NCBI GenBank assembly: GCA_009702725.1
Contig: WLHM01000033.1
Coordinates: forward strand, 1-9,161
Source of the DNA: Actinomycetota bacterium
Lineage (GTDB): Bacteria; Actinomycetota; Actinomycetes; S36-B12
DNA: 9,161 nt
Direction of reading: 5' to 3'
A model generated the notes under the pieces. That model did not search any database, was not told the origin of the DNA, and saw nothing but the letters and a program-made list of their open reading frames with translations. Below, in pieces: positions 1-8,177 of this stretch. Position numbers and translations under genes: made by a program. The first letter of the stretch is position 1. Each line of letters opens with the position of its first letter.

Positions 1-1065
1 AAAATAGTTGCGGATGCCTGGTGCTTCGCCGATGAACGGCTGCAAGTCTGGGGTGAAGGACTCCGGCCCGCAGAAGAACTTTCGGATTCCGGCCTCGAGT
101 GAAATTGGCACCCTTTGCATGGCCCGCTCTAGATAAGGGCCCATGCGATCCCAGTCTGGCGAGATTTCACCAAAGGAAAAGTCCTGCGGAATTGAATCTA
201 CATTCCACGGTGCACAGACCGGCTCAAAGAGTCCGATCATCAAGCCGCCGCCCTCCTCGCGGTAGTAGGCGTGCGCGGATGGGTCCTCGAATACGGGAAG
301 TGTCGAGTCGATACCTGAGATGGTGTCGGTGATCAAGTAGTAATGCTCGGCGGCCTGCAGTGGAATGTTTACCCCGTGGGCTTGGCCGAATTGGCGAGCC
401 CACATCCCGGTGCAGTTGACGACGTAGTCGCATTCAATGTCACCGAGTGCAGTTGTTACTGATTGCACTCGCTCGTCGGTCACCTTCACCCCGGTTGCGG
501 TGACTTCTTCAAAAATCTGCACCCCATTCGCACGGGCACCTTTAGCCAACGCCATCGTGACGTCAACCGGGTTTACCCGCCCGTCATCGGGTACATAGAA
601 GCCGGCTTCCAGCCCGTTGATGTCGGCAATCGGAAATCGCTCGGCAATCTCGCGCGGGCTGATCTCATGGACTTCTAGCCCGCAGAGGCGATTGAATGCG
701 GCGACCCGTCGATACTCCTCAAGGCGGTCTTTATCAGCTGCGGCTTCAATGAATCCGACGGCACTGAACCCGGTGGCTTGGCCGGTCTTGGCTTCGAGCT
801 CGCGATAAAGCTGCCGGGTGTAAAGGCGCATCTGCATTGAAGTTTCAGAAAACGAACCAAAGCAGGTCATGAGCCCTGCGGCATGCCATGTTGTGCCGGA
901 TGTCAACTTGTCGCGTTCGATAAGTACGACGTCGGTCCAGCCGGCTTCGGCCAGGTGATAGGCCACCGAACAGCCGATCACCCCTCCACCGACTATGACC
1001 ACCTGAGCCCGGCCGGGTAGCTGGGCCTTCGAGGGGGCTGCTGAGGTCATATCTGAGGATGGCAT
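1..1065 (-). CDS. Dimethylglycine/sarcosine dehydrogenase-family FAD oxidoreductase (N-terminal part)
   Basis: Reading the minus strand from the ATG at 1065-1063 gives 355 open codons that run off the left edge, so only the N-terminal part is here. Residues 21-50 form a Rossmann dinucleotide-binding fold with VVIVGGGVIG (Gly26, Gly28, Gly31) and an acidic residue (Glu50) closing the second strand. Residues 57-64 read GTTWHAAG; in mammalian dimethylglycine and sarcosine dehydrogenases the His of this motif carries covalent FAD, so His61 is the likely attachment site. Later stretches (PDDGRVNPVDVTMALAKGAR, NCTGMWARQFG, a PDLQPFIGEAPG-like segment near the edge) match the same family. Members oxidatively demethylate N-methylglycines; many carry a C-terminal GcvT-like folate domain of several hundred residues, which would lie outside the window. 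The exact substrate cannot be read from the sequence. The start is uncertain: GTG at 1077 and ATG at 1050 are in frame and none has a clear Shine-Dalgarno. It is divergent from eno across 66 bases. Confidence 0.88.
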   Translation of the reverse strand, partial: MPSSDMTSAAPSKAQLPGRAQVVIVGGGVIGCSVAYHLAEAGWTDVVLIERDKLTSGTTWHAAGLMTCFGSFSETSMQMRLYTRQLYRELEAKTGQATGFSAVGFIEAAADKDRLEEYRRVAAFNRLCGLEVHEISPREIAERFPIADINGLEAGFYVPDDGRVNPVDVTMALAKGARANGVQIFEEVTATGVKVTDERVQSVTTALGDIECDYVVNCTGMWARQFGQAHGVNIPLQAAEHYYLITDTISGIDSTLPVFEDPSAHAYYREEGGGLMIGLFEPVCAPWNVDSIPQDFSFGEISPDWDRMGPYLERAMQRVPISLEAGIRKFFCGPESFTPDLQPFIGEAPGIRNYF

Positions 1066-1119
1066 AAGTCGGGTCACTTGTGCACGCGGGTATGGATATC
1101 CCCGTGAAGGTGGCGAAGT

Positions 1120-1125
1120 TAGAGT
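1120..1125 (+). promoter_or_regulatory. Putative -10 element of a leaderless eno promoter
   Basis: TAGAGT fits the actinobacterial -10 pattern TAnnnT and ends six bases before the eno ATG at 1132. Transcription would begin at or next to the A of the start codon, giving a leaderless mRNA. This fits the absence of a Shine-Dalgarno just upstream of eno. No good -35 is visible at the usual distance. The same hexamer-to-start spacing recurs at dapD and dapE. Confidence 0.55.
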
Positions 1126-1131
1126 TGTCAC

Positions 1132-2409
1132 ATGGCCCTCATCGAATCCATCATCGCCCGCGAAATCCTCGACTCCCGTGGCAATCCCACGGTTGAAGTT
1201 GAAATCCTGTTAGACGACGACACCGTGGCTCGGGCCGCCGTGCCCTCTGGCGCATCAACCGGAGCCTTCGAGGCTGCAGAACTACGCGATGGTGATGCCC
1301 GTTACGGCGGTAAAGGGGTAATGCAGGCTGTCGGCAATGTCGAGGACGAAATTGCACCTGAGCTTTTGGGTCTTGAGGCCACCGATCAACGCCTGATTGA
1401 TCAGGTCATGATTGACCTTGACGGAACTCCCAATAAGGCTCGCCTGGGTGCCAACGCGATTTTGGGTGTATCGCTCGCTGTGGCAAAGGCTGCCGCGATT
1501 TCAGCAGGCCTACCGCTATTTCGTTATCTAGGTGGCCCCAATGCTCATGTGTTGCCGGTGCCAATGATGAATATCTTGAACGGCGGTGCGCATGCCGATA
1601 CCGGTGTCGATATTCAAGAGTTCATGATTGCACCGATTGGCGCATCCACATTCGGTGAGGCCCTACGTCAAGGCACCGAGGTCTACCACGCACTTAAGTC
1701 AGTACTCAAGCAACAGGGTTACGCAACCGGGCTCGGCGATGAAGGTGGATTCGCACCCGACTTACCGAGCAACCGGGCGGCCCTCGAACTCATCGCTGCC
1801 GCGGTTGCAGCAACCGGGATGAAGCTCGGCACCGACATCGTTTTGGCACTTGACATTGCGGCCACGGAGTTTCACACGAAGGGTGAGTACTTATTCGAAG
1901 GTACGGCGCGGTCGGCACAGTGGCTAACTGCCTACTACGAGACTTTGATCAGTGACTTCCCGATTGTTTCTATTGAAGACCCGTTGTCTGAGGATGACTG
2001 GGCCGGTTGGATTCACCTGACCGAGTCGATCGGTTCGCGGGTCCAAGTAGTCGGCGATGATCTGTTCGTCACCAACCCCACGCGCCTGCAACGTGGTATC
2101 GACGAAGACGCCGCGAATGCGCTACTAGTTAAGGTCAACCAAATCGGCTCACTAACCGAGACCCTTGATGCGGTTTCGCTAGCCCATCGTGCGGGCTTTA
2201 GCTGCATGATGAGCCATCGATCCGGAGAGACCGAAGACACCACGATCGCCGACCTAGCGGTTGCAACGGATTGCGGCCAGATCAAGACCGGTGCCCCGGC
2301 GCGATCTGAGCGGGTTGCCAAGTACAACCAGTTGCTACGCATCGAAGAAGAATTAGATGATGCGGCCCGTTATGCGGGAGCCGGGGCTTTCCCGCGTTTC
2401 GTCCGCTGA
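1132..2409 (+). CDS. eno: Enolase (phosphopyruvate hydratase)
   Basis: The 425-residue product is full length for bacterial enolase, the cytoplasmic Mg-dependent enzyme that interconverts 2-phosphoglycerate and phosphoenolpyruvate in glycolysis and gluconeogenesis. It opens with the usual ILDSRGNPTVEVE block (residues 12-24). Visible active-site residues, assigned by alignment to the Escherichia coli enzyme from memory, are His154 in GGAHAD, Glu163, Glu204 in GDEGGFAP, metal ligands Asp241, Glu282 (SIEDP) and Asp309 (GDD), catalytic Lys334 in the signature LLVKVNQIGSLTET, the SHRSGETED loop at 361-369 and Lys385. The loop 154-160 reads HADTGVD where many enolases have HADNNVD or HADTNVD. The ATG at 1132 gives the standard N-terminus and has no Shine-Dalgarno; it is probably translated from a leaderless message. 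An FtsB-like gene follows 30 bases after the stop, an arrangement well known in actinobacteria. Confidence 0.98.
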   Translation: MALIESIIAREILDSRGNPTVEVEILLDDDTVARAAVPSGASTGAFEAAELRDGDARYGGKGVMQAVGNVEDEIAPELLGLEATDQRLIDQVMIDLDGTPNKARLGANAILGVSLAVAKAAAISAGLPLFRYLGGPNAHVLPVPMMNILNGGAHADTGVDIQEFMIAPIGASTFGEALRQGTEVYHALKSVLKQQGYATGLGDEGGFAPDLPSNRAALELIAAAVAATGMKLGTDIVLALDIAATEFHTKGEYLFEGTARSAQWLTAYYETLISDFPIVSIEDPLSEDDWAGWIHLTESIGSRVQVVGDDLFVTNPTRLQRGIDEDAANALLVKVNQIGSLTETLDAVSLAHRAGFSCMMSHRSGETEDTTIADLAVATDCGQIKTGAPARSERVAKYNQLLRIEEELDDAARYAGAGAFPRFVR

Positions 2410-2439
2410 TTCCCCTGTGATTCGTGGGACTATCGGGGC

Positions 2440-2862
2440 GTGAGTTCCGGAAGTCAACTATTGGCACCAAAGCAGCGTGGATCCCTAACGGGACGGGCCG
2501 CGGTTTTGGCACTGGTATTTGGGCTCTTGGTACTCACCTTGGCCGTGCCGGTGCGGTCCTGGTTCGCCCAGCGGGCTGAGATCTCCGGCCTTGAAGCCAA
2601 TGTCTCCGCTGCCCGAGAGCGGGTGGCAGGGCTGCAAATCCTCCAAGAACGCTGGACTGATCCGGCATTTGTCGTGGCTGAAGCCCGCCGCCGCCTGCAC
2701 TTTGTGATGCCAGGTGAAGTTGGCTACACCACGATTGGCGCTGATGGGCTCCCCACCGAGGCCGCGGTTGCTGGGGTAAGCGCTGGCACTTGGTACGACA
2801 AAATCTGGTCCGCGGTCGAGCAAGCCGATCAATTGGCGCCCGCCACCGCCGTCACCCAATAA
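2440..2862 (+). CDS. FtsB/DivIC-like septum formation initiator protein
   Basis: The 140-residue product begins at GTG 2440. It has a short cytoplasmic tail with basic residues (Lys11, Arg13, Arg19), one membrane segment at about 20-38, then a probable coiled coil at about 43-71. After this comes DPAFVVAEARRRLHFVMPGE (74-93), the conserved patch of the FtsB/DivIC family (asp-Pro, then ARxRLxxVxPGE). Family members sit in the divisome with FtsL and FtsQ and help activate septal wall synthesis; the coiled coil faces outside. The gene right after eno has the same place in Mycobacterium tuberculosis (Rv1024), which supports the call. The usual next neighbours there (a DUF501 protein and an exopolyphosphatase) are absent here and clpC follows instead. 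No convincing Shine-Dalgarno precedes the GTG; a weak GACTAT ends six bases upstream, so transcription from its own leaderless start or with eno are both possible. Confidence 0.87.
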   Translation: MSSGSQLLAPKQRGSLTGRAAVLALVFGLLVLTLAVPVRSWFAQRAEISGLEANVSAARERVAGLQILQERWTDPAFVVAEARRRLHFVMPGEVGYTTIGADGLPTEAAVAGVSAGTWYDKIWSAVEQADQLAPATAVTQ

Positions 2863-2882
2863 CTGGATGAGATAGCCGAATT

Positions 2883-2901
2883 CCCCAAATTGGGGCCCCA
2901 A
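2883..2901. repeat. Two overlapping palindromes after the ftsB-like gene
   Basis: The stretch CCCCAAATTGGGGCCCCAA holds two overlapping inverted repeats: CCCCAA/TTGGGG about a central A (2883-2895), and the perfect 12-base palindrome TTGGGGCCCCAA (2890-2901). The middle TTGGGG can pair with either side, but not both at once. It lies 21 bases after the ftsB-like stop. There is no T-run after it, so it is not a convincing intrinsic terminator; a protein-binding site or a weak transcription stop are alternatives. Confidence 0.5.
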
Positions 2902-2909
2902 GTCGGCGA

Positions 2910-2927
2910 TGTTCGCGGTTGGCGTAC
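2910..2927. promoter_or_regulatory. ClgR-like operator upstream of clpC
   Basis: The 18 bases read TGTTCGCGGTTGGCGTAC. ClgR, the actinobacterial activator of clp genes, is described as binding a CGC-N5-GCG core flanked by A/T-rich positions. Here CGC (2914-2916) and GCG (2922-2924) are exactly five bases apart, with T/T before and TAC after, all in agreement; two positions of the inner five differ from the best consensus I remember. The wider element is also symmetric: TTCGC (2912-2916) with GCGAA (2928-2932), and GCGTACGC (2922-2929) is an 8-base palindrome. It sits about 70 bases before the likely clpC -10, a reasonable distance for an activator. Confidence 0.45.
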
Positions 2928-2940
2928 GCGAAACCCGAAT

Positions 2941-2987
2941 GATCCCTCATAGAAGTACGTTGTACTCGACATGATGGGTTAGGGATC
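2941..2987. repeat. Inverted repeats in the clpC promoter region
   Basis: Two perfect inverted repeats are seen: an outer GATCCCT (2941-2947) with AGGGATC (2981-2987), and inside it AGTAC-GTT-GTACT (2954-2966). They are not exactly concentric (centres at 2964 and 2960). Both lie just upstream of the proposed clpC -10 and may be operator half-sites for a repressor or activator. No known heat-shock operator (HspR-type HAIR or CIRCE) is recognisable here. Confidence 0.4.
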
Positions 2988-2993
2988 TGCGGT

Positions 2994-2999
2994 TACCAT
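2994..2999 (+). promoter_or_regulatory. Putative -10 element of clpC
   Basis: TACCAT matches the actinobacterial -10 pattern TAnnnT, and would give a 5' leader of roughly 50 bases ahead of clpC. No clear -35 stands at 16-18 bases upstream, which fits a promoter that depends on an activator such as ClgR at 2910-2927. TTGTAC at 2960-2965 is too far upstream to pair with this hexamer. Confidence 0.4.
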
Positions 3000-3045
3000 G
3001 GAGACCTGAACAATTAGTTGCTGACTGATGCACGTTTAAACAGAT

Positions 3046-3049
3046 GGAG
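3046..3049 (+). promoter_or_regulatory. Shine-Dalgarno of clpC
   Basis: GGAG stands eight bases before the ATG at 3058. This good spacing, with the family-typical MFERFTDRAR start, fixes the clpC start codon. It contrasts with the leaderless starts of eno, dapD and dapE. Confidence 0.75.
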
Positions 3050-3057
3050 TGTGAGCG

Positions 3058-5562
<2,505 letters not shown>

Positions 5563-5585
5563 TCAGTAGCTAGTACGGGTACCGG

Positions 5586-5616
5586 AAGGAGGGGCCACCA
5601 TTATGAGCGGGCCCCT
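5586..5616 (+). promoter_or_regulatory. Strong Shine-Dalgarno with a hairpin covering the start codon
   Basis: AAGGAGGGG (5586-5594) is a near-ideal Shine-Dalgarno, its AGGAGG core ending ten bases before the ATG at 5603. The bases AGGGGCC (5590-5596) pair perfectly with GGCCCCT (5610-5616), leaving a 13-base loop that holds the start codon. The stem has seven pairs, six of them G-C, and hides the 3' half of the Shine-Dalgarno. This suggests structure-controlled initiation of the downstream gene; the sequence alone does not show that it is functional. Confidence 0.55.
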
Positions 5617-6079
5617 AATTCCGGGTATCCGAGAGTTCGATGCACCCCGGAAACGTAATCCGATAATCCTGTGGTGGCTATTGGGGTTAGTGATTTTGTC
5701 TGGGGTTGTCGTGCTTGGCCTCGGGGTGTTCGCGGCGGCTGGCCCACTTCGACAACTTGGCTTGGTGACTGAAAAGCTGGAGCCGTTGGCTTTTCGGCCC
5801 ACGATTGTCGACACGGTGGTGCAGATATCGGTTGCCTTACCCGCTGAAGGCCTTTGCGCCGACGATGTGGTTGATATCGAGCAGTCCGAGGACGCAGCAG
5901 CGGTGTATGTGGGTGCATCGGTGACCTCACCTCGCAATATCAGTTGCCCGGCTGTCGGGCTCAGTGCATCTCAGGTGTGGGTCGATGTGCAACTACTAGC
6001 ACCACTAGCGCAGCGTCAGGTGATTAGAGATGATGACGGCCAGGTGCTGTCGCGGGAGAGCTCAACCGGCCTAGGTTAA
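5603..6079 (+). CDS. Single-pass membrane protein of unknown function, downstream of clpC
   Basis: I do not recognise the family of this 158-residue protein. What can be seen: a short N-terminal segment ending in a basic cluster RKR (16-18), one hydrophobic membrane segment at about 21-46 containing a Trp pair, then an extracytoplasmic domain of about 110 residues. The positive charges before the segment predict N-inside, C-outside topology. The domain has just two cysteines, Cys85 (GLCADD) and Cys115 (ISCPA), which could form a disulfide outside the cell. The last residues are polar and charged. No lipobox or enzyme motif is evident. Its strong Shine-Dalgarno, the absence of an evident promoter in the 40-base gap after clpC and the same strand suggest it is read with clpC, although a functional link is only inference. 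It converges on dapD, 53 bases separating the two stop codons. Confidence 0.78.
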   Translation: MSGPLIPGIREFDAPRKRNPIILWWLLGLVILSGVVVLGLGVFAAAGPLRQLGLVTEKLEPLAFRPTIVDTVVQISVALPAEGLCADDVVDIEQSEDAAAVYVGASVTSPRNISCPAVGLSASQVWVDVQLLAPLAQRQVIRDDDGQVLSRESSTGLG

Positions 6080-6132
6080 AGGTGCTCGTAGCTGGTTTCA
6101 TGCACGGTGACACTGCCGGTTTTCACCAAGGA

Positions 6133-7080
6133 TTAATCATTGGCGTGCAATGTGGTGTTTAGCCCGCCCCAGGTGCCGGTGCGCATGACAACTTCAATTG
6201 CACCGCTTTGGGAGTTACGTCGAAACAGTAGGTTATCGGCGCCAGACACTTCACTAGCTTTTGCGACACTGCCGTCCGGCAAGGTGACTTTGGAGCCGGC
6301 GGTTACGTAAAGGCCAGCTTCGACAACACAATTCGCTCCCAAGGACAAACCGACTCCTGCGTTAGCACCGATCAAGCAGCCCTTGCCAATGCTGACAACT
6401 TCCTTGCCTCCGCCGGACAAGGTGCCCATGATTGAGGCCCCGCCACCAATGTCAGAGCCGTCATCGACGACCACGCCTGCCGAGATGCGGCCCTCGACCA
6501 TAGAGGTGCCCAAAGTGCCGGCATTGAAATTGACGAACCCCTCGTGCATGACCACGGTGCCCGATGCCAAGTGGGCACCTAGGCGAACTCGATCGGCGTC
6601 GGCGATACGCACTCCACTTGGTACTACGTAATCGACCATCCGCGGGAATCGGTCGACTCCGAACACGGTTAGGTGATGGCCTTTTGACCGAGCACGAAGG
6701 CGCACCTCGGTGAGTCGATCAAGGGGCACGGGGCCGGAGTCAGTCCAGGCGACGATGGGCAGCAATCCGAATATCCCATCAAGGTTGATGGTGCGCGGCT
6801 TCACGATGCGGTGCGAGAGCAGGTGTAGTCGTAGGTAGGCGTCCGCTGTGTCGGTTGGGGGCGCCGACAGATCGGGGATAGTTGTGGAAATGCTGCGGAC
6901 CTGAGCGCCGATGGTTTCGGTTGAATTGATGCCGCTACTGATATCAGGGACATCCTTTGGGATGGCACCGAGTGTTGGGGCTGGGTACCAAACGTCCAGC
7001 ACAACATCGCCAGCTATGGTCGCGAGGCCGATGGCCGAGGCGGGGCCGGTCACCGGGCTTAATTCAGGATGAGTGCTCAT
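6133..7080 (-). CDS. dapD: 2,3,4,5-tetrahydropyridine-2,6-dicarboxylate N-succinyltransferase
   Basis: The 315-residue product matches the actinobacterial type of DapD (M. tuberculosis Rv1201c, about 317 residues). It transfers succinyl from succinyl-CoA to tetrahydrodipicolinate, the committed step of the succinylase route to meso-diaminopimelate and lysine, in the cytoplasm as a trimer. The N-terminal half includes AYLRLHLLSHRIV and the conserved FPRMVDYVVPSGVRIADADR. The C-terminal half has the hexapeptide repeats of a left-handed beta helix, with MHEGFVNFNAGTLG, MVEGRISAGVVV, GGGASIMGTLSGGG and the terminal LLFRRNSQSGA. Glu196 in MVEGR corresponds to the proposed catalytic Glu of the mycobacterial enzyme. 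The ATG at 7080 lacks a Shine-Dalgarno but has TACGGT ending six bases upstream, so the mRNA is probably leaderless. dapE starts 17 bases away on the other strand. Confidence 0.97.
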   Translation of the reverse strand: MSTHPELSPVTGPASAIGLATIAGDVVLDVWYPAPTLGAIPKDVPDISSGINSTETIGAQVRSISTTIPDLSAPPTDTADAYLRLHLLSHRIVKPRTINLDGIFGLLPIVAWTDSGPVPLDRLTEVRLRARSKGHHLTVFGVDRFPRMVDYVVPSGVRIADADRVRLGAHLASGTVVMHEGFVNFNAGTLGTSMVEGRISAGVVVDDGSDIGGGASIMGTLSGGGKEVVSIGKGCLIGANAGVGLSLGANCVVEAGLYVTAGSKVTLPDGSVAKASEVSGADNLLFRRNSQSGAIEVVMRTGTWGGLNTTLHAND

Positions 7081-7085
7081 CGCAC

Positions 7086-7091
7086 TACCGT
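7086..7091 (+). promoter_or_regulatory. Putative -10 of a leaderless dapE promoter, overlapping the dapD -10
   Basis: TACCGT fits TAnnnT and ends six bases before GTG 7098. A half-matching -35, TTCAGG, lies at 7063-7068 with a 17-base spacer, inside the first codons of dapD. Five of the six bases of this hexamer also belong to the dapD -10 on the other strand. Confidence 0.6.
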
Positions 7092-7092
7092 A
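7087..7092 (-). promoter_or_regulatory. Putative -10 of a leaderless dapD promoter, overlapping the dapE -10
   Basis: Read on the minus strand this is TACGGT, again TAnnnT, ending six bases before the dapD ATG at 7080. A weak -35 (TCGATC at 7115-7110 with 17 bases, or TTCGAT at 7116-7111 with 18) lies inside the first codons of dapE. The seven base pairs TACCGTA at 7086-7092 thus hold both -10 elements. Confidence 0.6.
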
Positions 7093-7097
7093 TCCAT

Positions 7098-8168
7098 GTG
7101 GGCATCGCTGATCGAACCTTGGACCTGTCGACAGACGTTGTAGCTCTTACGGCTGCCTTGATCGATATCCCGAGCCAGTCTCACCAGGAAGAGCAGTTGG
7201 CAGATTTGGTGCACGCCGCCTTAGCGGATTGTGCGCACCTATTGGTTCAGCGCTTTGGTAACACCATCGTGGCCCAAACCCAACTGGGTCATTCGGAGCG
7301 GGTGCTACTTGGCGGTCATCTCGACACCGTGCCGTCTGCTGACAATATTCCGCATCACTTCGAAGGTGACCGGCTTTACGGCTTGGGTTCATGTGACATG
7401 AAGGGCGGGGTGGCAGTTGCGCTTCGCCTAGCGGCGACTCTTGCCACCCCTAACCGGGATGTTACCTACATCTTTTATGAGTGCGAGGAAGTCGCAGGAG
7501 AATTTAACGGGTTGCAGAAACTTGCTGATCAGCAACCGCACCTCTTAGCGGCCGACCTCGCAATTTTGCTGGAGCCGTCTAATGCTGCTATCGAAGCCGG
7601 ATGCCAAGGCACCTTGCGCGCCGAGATCAGTGTTAACGGTGTGCGAGCACATAGTGCCCGCTCTTGGCTTGGTGAAAACGCTGTCCACTCAGCCGTGGAT
7701 GTGCTTCAGATACTTGTCTCGTATGTGCCCAGGCGGCCGATCGTCGACGGCCTGGAGTATCGCGAGGGGCTAAATGCAGTTGCGATCAACGCCGGTATAG
7801 CGGGAAATGTGATCCCCGATAGTTGTGTAGTGACAGTGAACTATCGGTTCGCGCCGGATCGTTCAACTGCTGAAGCTAAGGCTCATGTCGAGGAAGTTTT
7901 TGCGGGCTACGACGTTGCAGTTGTTGATCTGGCTGCGGGCGCCCGGCCTGGGCTTGATCGCCCGGCTGCTGCGGAGTTTGTTGCCGCGGTTGGGCAAGCC
8001 CCGGCGCCCAAGTTCGGCTGGACTGATGTCGCCCGGTTCTCGGCGATGGGTACCCCGGCCCTAAATTTTGGACCGGGGGACCCATCACTTGCACATAGTG
8101 CTGACGAGCATGTACCACTTGAGCAACTGCGGGCCTGCGAGTTGCAGTTGCGTACCTGGCTGGCCTAG
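7098..8168 (+). CDS. dapE: Succinyl-diaminopimelate desuccinylase (M20 metallopeptidase family)
   Basis: From GTG 7098 the product has 356 residues, close to the mycobacterial enzyme (Rv1202, about 354). It removes succinate from N-succinyl-LL-diaminopimelate, giving the precursor of meso-diaminopimelate for peptidoglycan and of lysine. Expected metal and catalytic residues of the M20 fold are visible: His74 and Asp76 in GGHLDTVP, bridging Asp100 in SCDMKGG, the Glu130-Glu131 pair (general base and ligand), Glu159 in LLEPS and His333 in LAHSADEH. The lid/dimer domain spans roughly 170-285, with His185 in GVRAHSAR. The frame stays open upstream to an ATG at 6957, but those 47 extra residues are antisense to dapD and rich in Arg and Trp, and the family alignment starts near 7098. 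That GTG also sits six bases after TACCGT. dapE converges with yceI, nine bases between stops. Confidence 0.94.
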   Translation: MGIADRTLDLSTDVVALTAALIDIPSQSHQEEQLADLVHAALADCAHLLVQRFGNTIVAQTQLGHSERVLLGGHLDTVPSADNIPHHFEGDRLYGLGSCDMKGGVAVALRLAATLATPNRDVTYIFYECEEVAGEFNGLQKLADQQPHLLAADLAILLEPSNAAIEAGCQGTLRAEISVNGVRAHSARSWLGENAVHSAVDVLQILVSYVPRRPIVDGLEYREGLNAVAINAGIAGNVIPDSCVVTVNYRFAPDRSTAEAKAHVEEVFAGYDVAVVDLAAGARPGLDRPAAAEFVAAVGQAPAPKFGWTDVARFSAMGTPALNFGPGDPSLAHSADEHVPLEQLRACELQLRTWLA

Positions 8169-8177
8169 GTAGTCCGG

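Noticed and set aside
463..678. Small plus-strand open frames inside the flavoenzyme gene (also 99-332 and 617-808)
   Set aside because: Antisense to a continuous, motif-rich reading frame; they are frame shadows.
2428..2433. GACTAT as a -10 for a leaderless ftsB-like gene
   Set aside because: The spacing of six bases to GTG 2440 fits, but the first base of the TAnnnT pattern is missing and co-transcription with eno is equally likely.
2485..2901. A 138-codon open frame on the minus strand over the ftsB-like gene
   Set aside because: The product is Gly/Pro/Arg-rich with no recognisable motif and is the shadow of a well supported gene on the plus strand.
6106..6127. Possible terminator hairpin between the convergent membrane gene and dapD (GGTGA/TCACC)
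   Set aside because: Only five pairs around a 12-base loop and no T-run on either strand; too weak to annotate.
6957..7097. A 47-residue upstream extension of dapE to an ATG at 6957
   Set aside because: It is antisense to dapD, has Arg/Trp-rich composition unlike the family N-terminus, and the enzyme's usual length and the -10-like hexamer both point to GTG 7098.
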